From: Mycobacterium dioxanotrophicus
GTDB lineage: Bacteria > Actinomycetota > Actinomycetes > Mycobacteriales > Mycobacteriaceae
Reading direction: 5' to 3'
DNA length: 64,000 bases
Assembly: GCF_002157835.1 (NCBI RefSeq)
Contig: NZ_CP020809.1
Coordinates: 3,224,001-3,288,000, forward strand
The notes below the pieces were generated by a model that saw only the letters and a program-made list of their open reading frames with translations, searched no databases and had not been told where the DNA came from. The translations under genes were made by a program, and so were the position numbers. Below are positions 1-9,821 of the stretch, in pieces; within the stretch, counting starts at the first letter, position 1, and the number at the start of each line of letters is the position of its first letter.

Positions 1-1797
1 GCGCGCCGCGTGCACAGCCACGCCGACACGATCGCCGCGGCGCTCGGCGACGCGCTGGTGCACGACACGTACTTCGACACCGTGCTGGCCCGGGTGCCGG
101 GCCGTGCCGACGACGTCATCGCCGCAGCCAAGGCCAACGGCATCAACCTGTGGCGGGTCGACGCCGACCATGTTTCGGTGTCGTGCGACGAGGCCACCAC
201 CGACGCGCATGTGGCCGCCGTGCTGGACGCGTTCGGCGTCAGCGCCACCACACCGCGATCTGCAGAACCCGATGTGCTCCTCGCGTCCGCAGATATCGCC
301 ACGCGCACCTCCGAGTTCCTCACGCATCCGGCGTTTACCCGGTACCGCACCGAGACCGAGATGATGCGCTATCTGCGGTCGTTGGCCGACAGGGACCTGG
401 CTCTGGACCGCACGATGATCCCGCTGGGGTCGTGCACCATGAAGCTCAACGCCGCGGCCGAGATGGAGCCCATCACCTGGCCCGAGTTCGCCCGTCAGCA
501 CCCGTTCGCGCCCGCGTCGGACAATCCGGGGCTGCGTCGGCTCATCGCCGATCTGCAGGAGTGGCTGACCGCTATCACCGGCTACGACGAGGTGTCGCTG
601 CAACCCAACGCCGGTTCGCAGGGGGAGTACGCCGGGCTGTTGGCGATCAAGGCCTACCACGTGGCACGCGGCCAGGCCGGCCGTGACATCTGCCTGATCC
701 CGTCGAGCGCGCACGGCACCAATGCCGCGTCGGCCGCACTGGCAGGCATGCGGGTGGTCGTCGTGGCGTGCCGGCCCAACGGTGACGTGGACCTGGACGA
801 TCTGCGCGCCAAGGTCGCCGAACACGCCGATCGTGTTGCGGCACTGATGATCACCTACCCGTCCACCCACGGGGTGTACGAGCACGACATCGCCGAGATC
901 TGTGCCGCCGTGCACGACAACGGCGGTCAGGTCTACGTCGACGGGGCGAACCTCAACGCGCTGGTCGGGCTCGCCCGCCCGGGCCGTTTCGGCGGCGACG
1001 TCAGCCATCTGAACCTGCACAAGACGTTCTGCATCCCGCACGGCGGCGGTGGACCAGGCGTGGGGCCGGTGGCCGTGCGCTCGCACCTGGCGCCGTACCT
1101 GCCGGGGCACCCGCTCGCCGAGGAACTGCCCGACCAGGCTCAGGCCGATGGGGCCGCGCGGCCCGTCGTGTCCGCGGCGCCGTACGGCTCAGCCTCGATC
1201 CTGCCGATCACCTGGGCCTACATCCGGATGATGGGGGCCGACGGGCTCCGGGCGGCATCGCTCACGGCGATCGCGTCGGCCAACTACATCGCGCGGCGGC
1301 TCGACGAGTACTACCCGGTGCTCTACACCGGCGAGAACGGCATGGTGGCCCATGAGTGCATCCTGGACCTGCGCGCGATCACCAAGGACACCGGCGTCAC
1401 GGTCGATGATGTGGCAAAGCGCTTGGCCGACTACGGTTTCCATGCACCGACCATGAGTTTCCCGGTAGCGGGCACGCTGATGGTGGAGCCCACCGAAAGT
1501 GAGAGCCTGGCCGAGGTCGATGCGTTCTGCGACGCGATGATCGCCATCCGCGCCGAGATCGACCGGGTCGGTTCGGGCGAGTGGTCGGTGGACGACAACC
1601 CGCTGCGGGGCGCGCCCCACACGGCCGAATGCCTGCTGGTGGCGGACTGGGACCACCCGTACACGCGCGAGCAGGCCGCCTACCCGCTCGGCAAGGGTTT
1701 CCGGCCGAAGGTCTGGCCGCCGGTGCGCCGCATCGACGGCGCGTACGGCGACCGCAACCTCGTGTGCTCGTGCCCGCCGGTCGAGGCGTTCGCGTAG
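1..1797 (+). CDS. gcvP: Glycine dehydrogenase (decarboxylating), P protein, C-terminal part (truncated by window edge)
   Basis: This is the pyridoxal-phosphate P protein of the glycine cleavage system, which decarboxylates glycine and passes the aminomethyl group to the lipoyl H protein. The reading frame is open to base 1, so the gene starts upstream; about 598 of the usual roughly 950 residues are visible. The PLP-binding segment [18 protein letters not shown] is clear, with the Schiff-base lysine codon at 1021-1023. The family motifs [10 protein letters not shown] and [12 protein letters not shown] are also present. The gene ends 15 bp from the convergent lipoprotein gene, with no obvious terminator hairpin between them. 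It corresponds to Rv1832 of M. tuberculosis. Confidence 0.97.
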   Translation, partial: ARRVHSHADTIAAALGDALVHDTYFDTVLARVPGRADDVIAAAKANGINLWRVDADHVSVSCDEATTDAHVAAVLDAFGVSATTPRSAEPDVLLASADIATRTSEFLTHPAFTRYRTETEMMRYLRSLADRDLALDRTMIPLGSCTMKLNAAAEMEPITWPEFARQHPFAPASDNPGLRRLIADLQEWLTAITGYDEVSLQPNAGSQGEYAGLLAIKAYHVARGQAGRDICLIPSSAHGTNAASAALAGMRVVVVACRPNGDVDLDDLRAKVAEHADRVAALMITYPSTHGVYEHDIAEICAAVHDNGGQVYVDGANLNALVGLARPGRFGGDVSHLNLHKTFCIPHGGGGPGVGPVAVRSHLAPYLPGHPLAEELPDQAQADGAARPVVSAAPYGSASILPITWAYIRMMGADGLRAASLTAIASANYIARRLDEYYPVLYTGENGMVAHECILDLRAITKDTGVTVDDVAKRLADYGFHAPTMSFPVAGTLMVEPTESESLAEVDAFCDAMIAIRAEIDRVGSGEWSVDDNPLRGAPHTAECLLVADWDHPYTREQAAYPLGKGFRPKVWPPVRRIDGAYGDRNLVCSCPPVEAFA

Positions 1798-1812
1798 GGG
1801 ACAGCCGTGCAG

Positions 1813-2367
1813 TTACTGCGCGGCGGTGCGCTGCCAGTCGACAGTGTTGCCGCGGCCGACATAGCTCAGCTGGATGCTGTTGTCGGTGACCTTCAGCGGC
1901 AGGTAGACCAGGTCGAGATTGCCGGAGTCGGCGATCCAATGCAGCCACAGCACACAGGAATTCGGCGCCGAGGACGGCTTGCTGGTCTTGGCGGGCGTGG
2001 CGTCCCACGGCGTGAACTGCCACGTGCCGAATTCCTTCGTACCGCCGGAATTCGATTCCAGCGATCCGTGCGGGGACAGCGTCGTGACGGTCGGGTCATC
2101 CGACTCCTGCCAGGATCCGATGAACTGTTCGACCTTGAACTCCGCGCCCGGGCATTCCTCGTCGGGTGACACGTCGGGACGCACCGTGGTGGTTGCGACG
2201 GCCGTCGCCTCCGGAGCGGACTGCACCACCACCGTGCGGGGCGCCGTCGACACCGCCTCGGTGGTGGCCGAGGCCCCCTGCTGCTGCGTTGATGTGCCGC
2301 ATGCGGCGATACCGATCGCCAGGGCCGGAACAGCGCACAGCACAGCGAGTTTCGAAGAGATGGTCAT
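1813..2367 (-). CDS. Putative lipoprotein, possible partner or immunity protein of the overlapping GH19-like gene
   Basis: The 184-residue product starts with a lipoprotein signal peptide: basic residue, hydrophobic stretch, then lipobox IAAC with the Cys at about residue 23. A Ser/Thr/Ala/Val-rich linker of about 45 residues follows, then a compact domain with two Cys and several Trp (GSWQES, WQFTPWD, WLHWIADSG). No family was recognised. Its start overlaps the end of the upstream GH19-like gene by 4 bp (ATGA), so the two are almost certainly co-translated. An envelope-anchored protein coupled to an exported wall hydrolase could be an immunity or chaperone-like partner. That role is inference from position only. 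Confidence 0.85.
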   Translation of the reverse strand: MTISSKLAVLCAVPALAIGIAACGTSTQQQGASATTEAVSTAPRTVVVQSAPEATAVATTTVRPDVSPDEECPGAEFKVEQFIGSWQESDDPTVTTLSPHGSLESNSGGTKEFGTWQFTPWDATPAKTSKPSSAPNSCVLWLHWIADSGNLDLVYLPLKVTDNSIQLSYVGRGNTVDWQRTAAQ

Positions 2368-3242
2368 CCGCCCAGTACCTGCAATCCTCGGTTGTAGTAG
2401 TCGGTCCGCTCGGCCAGATTGTGGGTGCCGCCGTTGACCATTCGGGTGATAGCCGTGATGTTTCCGCCGTCGGCGATGGAGTTACCATCACGTGAATTCC
2501 AGTACCAGACAGCGCTTTTGAAGGCGTACTCGGGTGTGGCGGCGAGTTCGGGGTGGTTGACGAAGTCGACGCCGAGGTCCTTGCTCATCTGCGTGTAGTT
2601 GGACCGCCCGGTGATCTGGATGACGCCGCGGCCCTTGTATTTCTTGCCGTCGCCGGGCTGCGTGTTGCCCAGATCCGTGCGGCCCTCGTACTGCCTGCCG
2701 TCGGCATACTCCTCGTAGGTGCGGAACCGGTCGGATTCCACCGCGATCTGGGAGATGAACGCCGCTTGGCGCTGCGGCGTGTTCATCCCGCCCTGCTTCA
2801 TGGCGTCGTTCAGCGGGCCGATCATCTCCTCGGCCTTCGCCTGGCTGAGTTCGGGGACGATCTTGCGCAGCTGCTCGACGGTGATCGGGCGATAGTCACC
2901 CTTGTCGGTGGGTGGCGGCGGGGTGTCGCCCGGCTTGTCCTTGGGCTCGTCGCCCGGTTCGAACTTGACGCGCTCGGCGGCTTCGCGGTCCCCTTTCTCA
3001 TAGGCGCCCGCCGCGGCCGTGAGGTTGTCGGCGAACTTGGTCACCTTGGTGCCCAGCGACTGGGCCTGGCGGTCGATGGCATCGGCGACCTGGCCGCACG
3101 CGGACGCGACGTCGAGGCCGGACAGCGGGCCGGCCGCGGCGGACAGCGCGTTGCCCGGACCACGGAAACTGGTGACCGCCTCGCTCAGGCCGCTGGCGGC
3201 TTCGCGCAGTGCCGCAGGGTTGACGTTGAGTGTCTCGGTCAC
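2364..3242 (-). CDS. ESX-substrate-like protein with C-terminal GH19-type (chitinase/lysozyme-like) domain
   Basis: The 292-residue protein has two parts. Residues 1-92 form an Ala-rich helical region like EspC/DUF2580 type VII secretion substrates and end in the export-type motif YEKGD (Y81, D85; pattern YxxxD/E). After a Pro/Asp/Lys-rich linker (93-118), residues 119-292 resemble glycoside hydrolase family 19: ISQIAVESDRF with the likely catalytic Glu169, then YKGRGVIQITGRSNY and AFKSAVWYW. There is no Sec signal peptide, which agrees with ESX export. The probable role is a secreted peptidoglycan glycosidase. It overlaps the downstream lipoprotein gene. The domain reading is from motifs only; which ESX system exports it is unknown. 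Confidence 0.85.
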   Translation of the reverse strand: MTETLNVNPAALREAASGLSEAVTSFRGPGNALSAAAGPLSGLDVASACGQVADAIDRQAQSLGTKVTKFADNLTAAAGAYEKGDREAAERVKFEPGDEPKDKPGDTPPPPTDKGDYRPITVEQLRKIVPELSQAKAEEMIGPLNDAMKQGGMNTPQRQAAFISQIAVESDRFRTYEEYADGRQYEGRTDLGNTQPGDGKKYKGRGVIQITGRSNYTQMSKDLGVDFVNHPELAATPEYAFKSAVWYWNSRDGNSIADGGNITAITRMVNGGTHNLAERTDYYNRGLQVLGG

Positions 3243-3379
3243 GGCACGGCATCCCCCGCCTGTCGATCGTCCCCGCGGCGACGACTGCCGCCCGAAGATG
3301 ATCGTAGTAGGCCGATACCGCCGGTCCGCGCACCAAAATTGCGTTTTGCCGAGCCGTTGCCGGGATCTACCCTGGCGGT

Positions 3380-3706
3380 GTGCATCCGGTGATGGCTGAT
3401 CTCACGGCTCAACTCGGCGTGCCCGCGGAGTTCGAGGAGAAGACCGTCAACATCGAGGACGGTTGGGCGTTCGTCTACGGCACGATCGTCGGTGTCGACG
3501 GCCGCCCGTTCGACTACGGCGGCACACCGTTTGCCGAGGCCGCCGCCAACGGCGGCAGGTCACGCACTTACGCGGGCCTGTTCCGCGACGACGGCACCGC
3601 ATGGACGAGGGTCGACAGTGCTGTCGGCCCCACCGACCTGGCATGGGGCGGTTGGGCCGAACGCTATGGGGCGCCCGCTGCGATCTTCCGGATCCCGACC
3701 GTCTGA
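3380..3706 (+). CDS. Hypothetical small protein, 108 aa
   Basis: This short acidic protein has no signal peptide, membrane segment or Cys, and no family was recognised. It is rich in Gly and aromatic residues (DGWAFVYGTIVGVDGRPFDYGG, LAWGGWAERYG), which suggests a small beta-rich fold. It lies on the opposite strand between the two ESX-linked hydrolase genes and its 3' end is convergent with the CHAP-like gene. GTG or ATG starts are possible: 3380 gives MHPVMADL, and an internal ATG lies four codons on. Third-position GC fits its neighbours, supporting a real gene. A protective role is conceivable from location, but the product appears cytoplasmic. Confidence 0.7.
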   Translation: MHPVMADLTAQLGVPAEFEEKTVNIEDGWAFVYGTIVGVDGRPFDYGGTPFAEAAANGGRSRTYAGLFRDDGTAWTRVDSAVGPTDLAWGGWAERYGAPAAIFRIPTV

Positions 3707-3726
3707 ACCGCCTCCGTCACACCGGA

Positions 3727-4725
3727 TCAAGGTGGCGACAGGTACATCACCTGGCCGTACGGATTTCCGTAGCTGACCACCTGGCTCCCGTCGGCATTCT
3801 TGTTGTTCGAACCGATCAGCGTGATCCGGCCACCGTCGTTGGTGGCGACGAGTTCGGTGTGCTGACTGCCGTTGATCACCGCGACATCACCGGGTTTGGC
3901 TTCCGAGGCGGGCACCATATGCCAGCCTTGGGCCTGAAGCCGCTGCGACATGTCGGCGACGCCGTTGCTGTGCCAATCGATCAGCCCGGCCTTCTGCAGG
4001 GTCGCGGTGACGAAGTTCGCGCAGCACACGTCATTCGGCACGCTGGGATCCATCGGGAGGTCGCCGCTGCCCTTGAGTTCTGAGGCATTGCGGCCGAGGA
4101 AGTCCTTGGCGATGTCGGCCGGGTTCTGGCCTGTCGGTGAGGACTTCGGCTTTTCCGGCTTGTCCTCGGGCTTCGTGTCGCCGTCTTTCTTGTCGCCTTT
4201 GCCGTCGTCCTTGGGCTCGTCGGCGAACTTGCGCAGCGCGTCCGCCGTGGACTTGTCGGCCTGCTCGAACTCGGCGAGCATCTTCTTGACCGCCGTCTCC
4301 ATCTCAAGCGCCTTGAGCTTGATCTGCATGCCGAGCACCGGGAAGAGGCTCGCGTACTGCTGCAGCACCGGCCCCGGGGTCACCGAACCGTTGTCGCCGA
4401 CCTTCCAGAACTGGCCGGCCTCGCCGTTGACCATGCTTTCCAAGGCCGATTTGATACCGGTCAGCTGTTGGCCGCCCGAGGACATCACCTGCTGCATGGC
4501 GTGTAGCTTGTCGCGGTAGCCCTCTTGCCCGACGAGCATGTCGGCGCCCTGTTTCTGCGCCGCGGTCGACGCTCCGCCGGTCCAGCTGCCTGCCAGCCGG
4601 CTCAGATGCGAGCGCTGCGACGAGATCTGCGCGTCGAGCCGGTTGGCAGAACTGGCCACCTCTTCTGCGGCGTTGACCAGTGATTGGGGCTGGGATCCCA
4701 ACACCTGCGACACCGTCAGTGTCAT
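3727..4725 (-). CDS. WXG100-like protein with C-terminal CHAP/NlpC-type cysteine peptidase-like domain
   Basis: The 332-residue product has a helical N-terminal half of WXG100/ESX type with a WxG turn (W48-T-G50 in GSWTGGAS). A second helical stretch runs to about residue 170. A highly charged Lys/Asp/Glu/Pro linker covers about 171-200. The C-terminal domain (201-332) begins NPADIAKDFLGRN and carries a Cys pair (C234-C235, CCANFVTATLQKAG) and a later H289 (SQHTELV), the Cys/His arrangement of CHAP and NlpC/P60 peptidoglycan amidases. There is no Sec signal. The likely role is an ESX-exported wall hydrolase. A second such protein lies 0.5 kb away on the same strand. Confidence 0.82.
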   Translation of the reverse strand: MTLTVSQVLGSQPQSLVNAAEEVASSANRLDAQISSQRSHLSRLAGSWTGGASTAAQKQGADMLVGQEGYRDKLHAMQQVMSSGGQQLTGIKSALESMVNGEAGQFWKVGDNGSVTPGPVLQQYASLFPVLGMQIKLKALEMETAVKKMLAEFEQADKSTADALRKFADEPKDDGKGDKKDGDTKPEDKPEKPKSSPTGQNPADIAKDFLGRNASELKGSGDLPMDPSVPNDVCCANFVTATLQKAGLIDWHSNGVADMSQRLQAQGWHMVPASEAKPGDVAVINGSQHTELVATNDGGRITLIGSNNKNADGSQVVSYGNPYGQVMYLSPP

Positions 4726-4798
4726 CGCACCCCCTGAAAAGTCGGTGTGTGTATTGTCTCCCGTTCACCGGGAGCAACGACGCACCTCTTTTGCCGGG

Positions 4799-6925
4799 TC
4801 AGCTCAGCATGGTGGCCACGGCAGCGGCCAGTTCGGGCGAGGCCGAATTGGTCAGGTGCTGATACTTGCCGCCGGTGGTCTGGGCGACCGCTTCCCAGGT
4901 GGCCCGGTCGGTGTCGCCGCCGAAGTCGATGACGTTCACCGCGACCGGGTGTGCCGGGTCGAACGCTCCCCGGATGTAATCCTGCAGGCCCTGCCCGCCG
5001 AGACTCTGGTCGGTGTGCGGGCCGGTGGTGATCACCAGGATCGAATTGTCTTTGCCATCACGGAAGTTCGACGTCGCGTCGGTGTAGATGAGGCGCAGTG
5101 TGGTGAACGACACCGCACCGCCGCCCGACGCCGTCTGCTCGTCGAGAGTCGAGCTGAGCGCCTGCGAGCGAGGCTCACCGCCGACCTGGTCGGACAACGG
5201 GCCCCTCGACACCGCAGAGCGGCCCTCGGTGCCGTCGAACGTCCACAGGCCCACCTCGGAGGTCGCAGGCAGTGCCTTGAGCCGCGAGTTCAGTGCCGCA
5301 GCTACATTCACCAGCCGCGACTTGCCGCCCTCGTCGGCGGGCATCGACTGGTCCAGCATGATCGTCACTGCCGGGCTCGTCGCCGGAGTCGCCATCGCAT
5401 TGGCGAGGGTGACCCGCATCGTGTTGTCTCCGACCGACAGTGGCGCGCTGACGGGCGCGAACTTCGTCACGTCACTGGACGGCGCCGACGTGCCTTCGGC
5501 CCGGAAGCCCGCCTTGGCGAGCTCGCCGAGCTGTTCGGGTTTACGCATGAAACGCGCGAATTCGCTGGCGGCGGTGACCTGTTCCTGAGACAACCAGTCT
5601 CCGGTCAGCAGCACCGTCGGGTAATCCGCCGTCGCGGTGGGGCCCGGCGGCACCCAACCGGCCAGATCGCTCTTGGCGTCGCTGAGCGAGCCTGCGCGCT
5701 GGAACAGTTGCTGCTCGGTGGTGACAACCGCATGCACGGGCGCACCGGCCGGGTCCGATGCCTTGAGCATGGCGTCGAAAGCCGTTCCCAGCTCGGCATT
5801 GTCGAGCTTCGGCGCACCGCCGATCAGGGTGTTGACGGCGCCGAGCCCGGCGCTGGCCGGTGCCCCCGACGGAGCCGAGGCCGCTGCCACCGCTTCGCCG
5901 GCCAGATAGGCGGCGTCGCCGTTGTTGCGGGTCGGCAGAGCCAGTTTCAGCGCGCCCCAGCCGTTCAGCTTCAGGTCGTTCAGGCCGGCCGGATTGCTCT
6001 GCAGGTTCGGCAGCGTCGACCAGTTCTGCTGCGCCAAGGCATCTTTGAGCTGTGGCGGCACCGCGAGCAGCACAGGTGAGGTGACCAGGGAGCGGCTGTC
6101 GCTGACGGTCTTGGCGCCCGCGGTGGCCTCGAGTCGTGCCTCGGAGACCCCGCTGGCCGGGATCCACAAGGCAGGCCTGTCACCGAGATCCTTGGGCCAG
6201 GTGTTGGCGAAACCGCTGACCACTTGGTCGGATTCGGCCGATTTCACCTGCACCTTGACGCAGCGGTCACCGATCGGGTTGGCCGACCCGTTGTACTTGT
6301 CGGCCAGGGTTTCGACAGTCGGGGAGATGGTGGGGTCGGCGATGACGGCGACCGCGAGGTCACCGTCGACGCAGCGGGCCGCCGCGGCATCCTTGCGGCT
6401 GGAGAGCACATCACCGAAGAACCGCCACAGGATGACCACCGCGACGATCGCGACGACGCCGACGAGCGCTGCGATCACCCCGACACTGACACCGCGCCGA
6501 CCGGTCGAGACGGCACGGTGGCTGCCCGTCCATTCGCCGCCGTCCCATTCGCCGCCGTGCTGGCGACCACTGGGCTGCCGCCTGCCGACGGCACTGAACT
6601 GTGTCGTCGGTGCGTCGCGATCGACGTCTTCGTCGTCGTCGGCGTAATCGTCGTCGTCGGGATAGCCCGCGTAGCCGGCGTCGTCGTACTCGGCGTCGCC
6701 GTACGGATCCTCGTAGTCCGAATCCCGGTAGCGCCGACCGGCATCGGGAGCGCCGCGGTCGTCGTCTGCCGACCGGTAACCGGAATCACGGGACCTCGAC
6801 TGCCGCCCGTACCCGGGCCTGTCGTCATCGTCCGAGTCGTAGCCGCCCGGGCCGTACCGACCCGGTTCGTTCTCGGGGTCGTCGGCCGAGTCCTCGGGGT
6901 CGTCGGGAACGCTGTGCCTACCCAT
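4799..6925 (-). CDS. Membrane-anchored solute-binding-like and von Willebrand A domain protein
   Basis: This 708-residue protein matches the position and architecture of Rv1836c. Residues 1-140 are a disordered, very acidic Tyr/Gly/Asp/Arg-rich cytoplasmic tail. One transmembrane helix spans about 146-169. The extracytoplasmic part has a periplasmic-binding-like region (about 180-500) and a C-terminal VWA domain starting near VTIMLDQS. The metal site is degenerate: D-x-S-x-P in place of D-x-S-x-S. VWA domains of this kind usually mediate protein or metal binding. It lies 58 bp downstream of glcB on the same strand. The function is unknown. Confidence 0.9.
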   Translation of the reverse strand: MGRHSVPDDPEDSADDPENEPGRYGPGGYDSDDDDRPGYGRQSRSRDSGYRSADDDRGAPDAGRRYRDSDYEDPYGDAEYDDAGYAGYPDDDDYADDDEDVDRDAPTTQFSAVGRRQPSGRQHGGEWDGGEWTGSHRAVSTGRRGVSVGVIAALVGVVAIVAVVILWRFFGDVLSSRKDAAAARCVDGDLAVAVIADPTISPTVETLADKYNGSANPIGDRCVKVQVKSAESDQVVSGFANTWPKDLGDRPALWIPASGVSEARLEATAGAKTVSDSRSLVTSPVLLAVPPQLKDALAQQNWSTLPNLQSNPAGLNDLKLNGWGALKLALPTRNNGDAAYLAGEAVAAASAPSGAPASAGLGAVNTLIGGAPKLDNAELGTAFDAMLKASDPAGAPVHAVVTTEQQLFQRAGSLSDAKSDLAGWVPPGPTATADYPTVLLTGDWLSQEQVTAASEFARFMRKPEQLGELAKAGFRAEGTSAPSSDVTKFAPVSAPLSVGDNTMRVTLANAMATPATSPAVTIMLDQSMPADEGGKSRLVNVAAALNSRLKALPATSEVGLWTFDGTEGRSAVSRGPLSDQVGGEPRSQALSSTLDEQTASGGGAVSFTTLRLIYTDATSNFRDGKDNSILVITTGPHTDQSLGGQGLQDYIRGAFDPAHPVAVNVIDFGGDTDRATWEAVAQTTGGKYQHLTNSASPELAAAVATMLS

Positions 6926-6983
6926 CCCTAGCCTCTGTACTCGTCGCGTCGACCAAACGTCCGGTTCCGCCGCCGAAGTCTAG

Positions 6984-9182
6984 TCACTGCGCAGCAGTGC
7001 TCGCTTTGAACTCGCGGCGGCGGCGGTGCAGGATCGGCTCGGTGTAGCCGTTGGGCTGCGCCGCGCCCGACAGGATGAGTTCCTGGGCGGCCTGGAACGC
7101 GATGCTCGCGTCCGGGTTCGGGGCCATGGCCAGATAGTCGGGATCGCCCGCGTTCTGCTCGTCGACCACGGCAGCCATGCGGCGCAGGCTGGTCTTGACG
7201 TCGTCGGCGGTGATCACGCCGTGGCGCAGCCAGTTGGCCAGCAGCTGGCTGGAGATCCGCAGGGTGGCCCGGTCCTCCATGAGCGCGACGTTGTGGATGT
7301 CGGGCACCTTCGAACAGCCGACACCGGCGTCGATCCAGCGGACCACGTAGCCCAGGATCGACTGGCAGTTGTTGTCGACCTCCTCGTGGATCTCTTCCGA
7401 CGACCAGGTCAGCGACGAGTCGGCCAGCGGGATGGTCAGCAGATTGTCGACCGACGCGCGCTCGCGGCCCGCCAATTCCTTCTGCACCTCGAACACATCG
7501 ACGGCGTGGTAGTGCATGGCGTGCAGCGTCGCTGCGGTCGGGGAGGGCACCCACGCGGTGGTGGCGCCGGCCTTCGGCTGGCCGATCTTCTGCTCGACCA
7601 TGTCGGCCATCAGCTCGGTCATGGCCCACATGCCCTTACCGATCTGGGCCTTGCCGGACAGTCCGGTGGCGAGGCCGACGTCGACGTTGTTGTCCTCGTA
7701 AGCCTTGATCCAGGGCTGGGTCTTCATGGAGCCCTTGCGGATCATCGGGCCGGCCTCCATCGAGGTGTGGATCTCGTCGCCGGTGCGGTCCAGGAAGCCG
7801 GTGTTGATGAACACCACGCGGTCGGCGGCGGCCTTGATGGCGGCCTTGAGGTTCACCGTGGTGCGGCGCTCCTCGTCCATGATGCCGACCTTGAGGGTGG
7901 CCTCGGGCAGGCCCAGCACGTCCTCGACGCGGCTGAACAGCTCACAGGTGAACGCGACCTCGTCGGGCCCGTGCATCTTGGGCTTCACGATGTACACCGA
8001 GCCGGTGCGGCTGTTCTGCAGGGGACCGTTGGCGTCACCGGTCTTCAAACCGTGCATGGCGATCAGACCGGTGAACAGCGCATCCTGGATGCCTTCGGGG
8101 ATTTCCTTGCCCTCGGCATCGGTGATGGCGTCGTTGGTCATCAGGTGTCCGACGTTGCGGACGAACAGCAGGCTGCGGCCGGGCAGGGTCAGCTCGCCCT
8201 CGCCGTCCGGTGTGGTGAAGGTGCGGTCGGCGTTCAGGACACGTGTGAAGGTCTTGCCGCCCTTGCTGACCTCTTCGGCCAGGTCACCCTTGTTCAGGCC
8301 GAGCCAGTTGCGGTAGCCCAGCACCTTGTCGTCGGCGTCGACGGCGGCCACGGAGTCCTCGAAGTCCATGATCGTGGTGATCGCGGATTCCAGGACGACG
8401 TCCTTGATGCCCGCGGCGTCGCCTGCGCCGATGGGGGAGTCGGGGTCGATGAGGATCTCGATGTGCAGCCCGTGATGCTTGAGCAGCACCGACCACTGCG
8501 GCTGGCCGAGTTCACCGGTGTAGCCGACGAACTCGTCGGGCGCGGCGAGCCCCGTCGATAGATCGTCGCCGTAGGTGACCAGCAGCTGGCCTTCGTCGAT
8601 CTTGAGTCCCGTGGCGTCGCTCCATGAACCGGCGGCCAGCGGCACGGACTCGTCGAGGAACTTGCGCGCGTAGGCGATCACCTTGTCGCCGCGGATCTTG
8701 TTGTAGCCCGAACCCTTTTCGGCGCCGTCATCCTCAGAGATGACGTCGGTGCCGTACAGCGCGTCGTACAGCGAACCCCACCGCGCATTGGCGGCGTTGA
8801 GTGCGAACCGCGCGTTGAGGATCGGCACCACGAGCTGCGGGCCCGCCGTGGTGGTGATCTCGTCGTCGACCCCGGCGGTCGTGACGCTGAAATCGGCAGG
8901 CTCAGGTTGCAGGTAGCCGATCTCGGTGAGGAACTGCTTGTAGTCGGCCAGGTCGAAGGGCTCGATGACGTGGGCGCGGTGGTACTTGTCGATCTGAGCC
9001 TGCAGCTCGTCACGACGGGCCAGCAGTTCTTCGTTCTTGGGGGTGAGGTCGGCGACGACCTTGTCCACACCCGACCAGAAGGTGTCGGGATCTACCCCGG
9101 TGCCGGGCAGCGCCTCATTGGTGATGAAGTCGTGCAGCACCTTGGCGACCCCTAGGTTGCCCACCTTCACGCGATCGGTCAT
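6984..9182 (-). CDS. glcB: Malate synthase G
   Basis: This enzyme condenses glyoxylate with acetyl-CoA to malate and completes the glyoxylate shunt. The 732-residue length fits the G isoform (741 aa in M. tuberculosis). Recognisable stretches are [19 protein letters not shown] at the start, [36 protein letters not shown] and [19 protein letters not shown]. It is the orthologue by position of Rv1837c. ATG at 9182 is the natural start. It may be transcribed together with the VWA gene downstream. Confidence 0.98.
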   Translation of the reverse strand: MTDRVKVGNLGVAKVLHDFITNEALPGTGVDPDTFWSGVDKVVADLTPKNEELLARRDELQAQIDKYHRAHVIEPFDLADYKQFLTEIGYLQPEPADFSVTTAGVDDEITTTAGPQLVVPILNARFALNAANARWGSLYDALYGTDVISEDDGAEKGSGYNKIRGDKVIAYARKFLDESVPLAAGSWSDATGLKIDEGQLLVTYGDDLSTGLAAPDEFVGYTGELGQPQWSVLLKHHGLHIEILIDPDSPIGAGDAAGIKDVVLESAITTIMDFEDSVAAVDADDKVLGYRNWLGLNKGDLAEEVSKGGKTFTRVLNADRTFTTPDGEGELTLPGRSLLFVRNVGHLMTNDAITDAEGKEIPEGIQDALFTGLIAMHGLKTGDANGPLQNSRTGSVYIVKPKMHGPDEVAFTCELFSRVEDVLGLPEATLKVGIMDEERRTTVNLKAAIKAAADRVVFINTGFLDRTGDEIHTSMEAGPMIRKGSMKTQPWIKAYEDNNVDVGLATGLSGKAQIGKGMWAMTELMADMVEQKIGQPKAGATTAWVPSPTAATLHAMHYHAVDVFEVQKELAGRERASVDNLLTIPLADSSLTWSSEEIHEEVDNNCQSILGYVVRWIDAGVGCSKVPDIHNVALMEDRATLRISSQLLANWLRHGVITADDVKTSLRRMAAVVDEQNAGDPDYLAMAPNPDASIAFQAAQELILSGAAQPNGYTEPILHRRRREFKASTAAQ

Positions 9183-9307
9183 CAGTTCTCAATCCTTATT
9201 CCGGGATAGCGGCAATTTGCTCATCGTACCGGTCAGTAATTGCGCCGATCACGGGTGCGGCGCTGTTCGGGGCCTTCCCGGCACGTGTGTGGTTCGCTGC
9301 GAGCGCT

Positions 9308-9775
9308 CTACCGGGCCACTGGCTGAATGGACGACATGGCGCATGCAGCACCGGGCGGGTCGCCCTGCCAGTAGTGGACAACCAGGGTGTTTGCCGGGAA
9401 GGAGACGGCCAGATCGTTCAAGGTGCGCGACGCGAACGCCCGGCTCTTGGCGCGGCCGTACCAGTTGGGATCGTCGGGGGCGATGGGAACGTTCACCTCG
9501 TCGAGCGTGTCGTCCCACTGCTTGACCGCGGGCGGCGGGTTGTCGCCGAACCCCTCGGATTTCTGGTAGGCGTCGAGCGGACCGCTCAGCGTGATCGGTG
9601 CGCCGCCGCCGACGGGAGAGCCGGTGAGGGTGCCTTGCGTGGCGTCGGTGCTCACCGCCGTCAGCCTTACGGTGCCCGGTGAGCATTCCGGGGTGGCCTG
9701 AGCCGGCGCGAGCCCGACGGTGCCCGCCGTGCCGAGCAACAGCGCTGCCAACGCGGTCACGGTCGTTGCTCGCAT
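9308..9775 (-). CDS. Secreted hypothetical protein, 155 aa
   Basis: The start at 9775 gives a typical Sec signal peptide (MRATTVTALAALLLGTAG) with likely cleavage after AQA near residue 28. The mature protein has two Cys, one near the start (PECSPG) and one near the end (GAACAMSS), which may form a disulfide. It also has a conserved-looking core (WDDTLDEVNVPIAPDDPNWYGRA). The frame is open further upstream, but those codons overlap the preceding gene and lack signal-peptide character. No family was recognised. Confidence 0.85.
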   Translation of the reverse strand: MRATTVTALAALLLGTAGTVGLAPAQATPECSPGTVRLTAVSTDATQGTLTGSPVGGGAPITLSGPLDAYQKSEGFGDNPPPAVKQWDDTLDEVNVPIAPDDPNWYGRAKSRAFASRTLNDLAVSFPANTLVVHYWQGDPPGAACAMSSIQPVAR

Positions 9776-9821
9776 GGATGGCCTCCCTGACTCGGAGCGT
9801 GTCGGCGCTCGTGCATCTTGG

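Noticed and set aside
4538..6079. A 513-codon + strand frame opposite the VWA gene
   Set aside because: Arg/Ala-rich translation with no domain; the minus frame has clear membrane and VWA features.
7026..8561. A 511-codon + strand frame opposite glcB
   Set aside because: Antisense of a fully conserved malate synthase.
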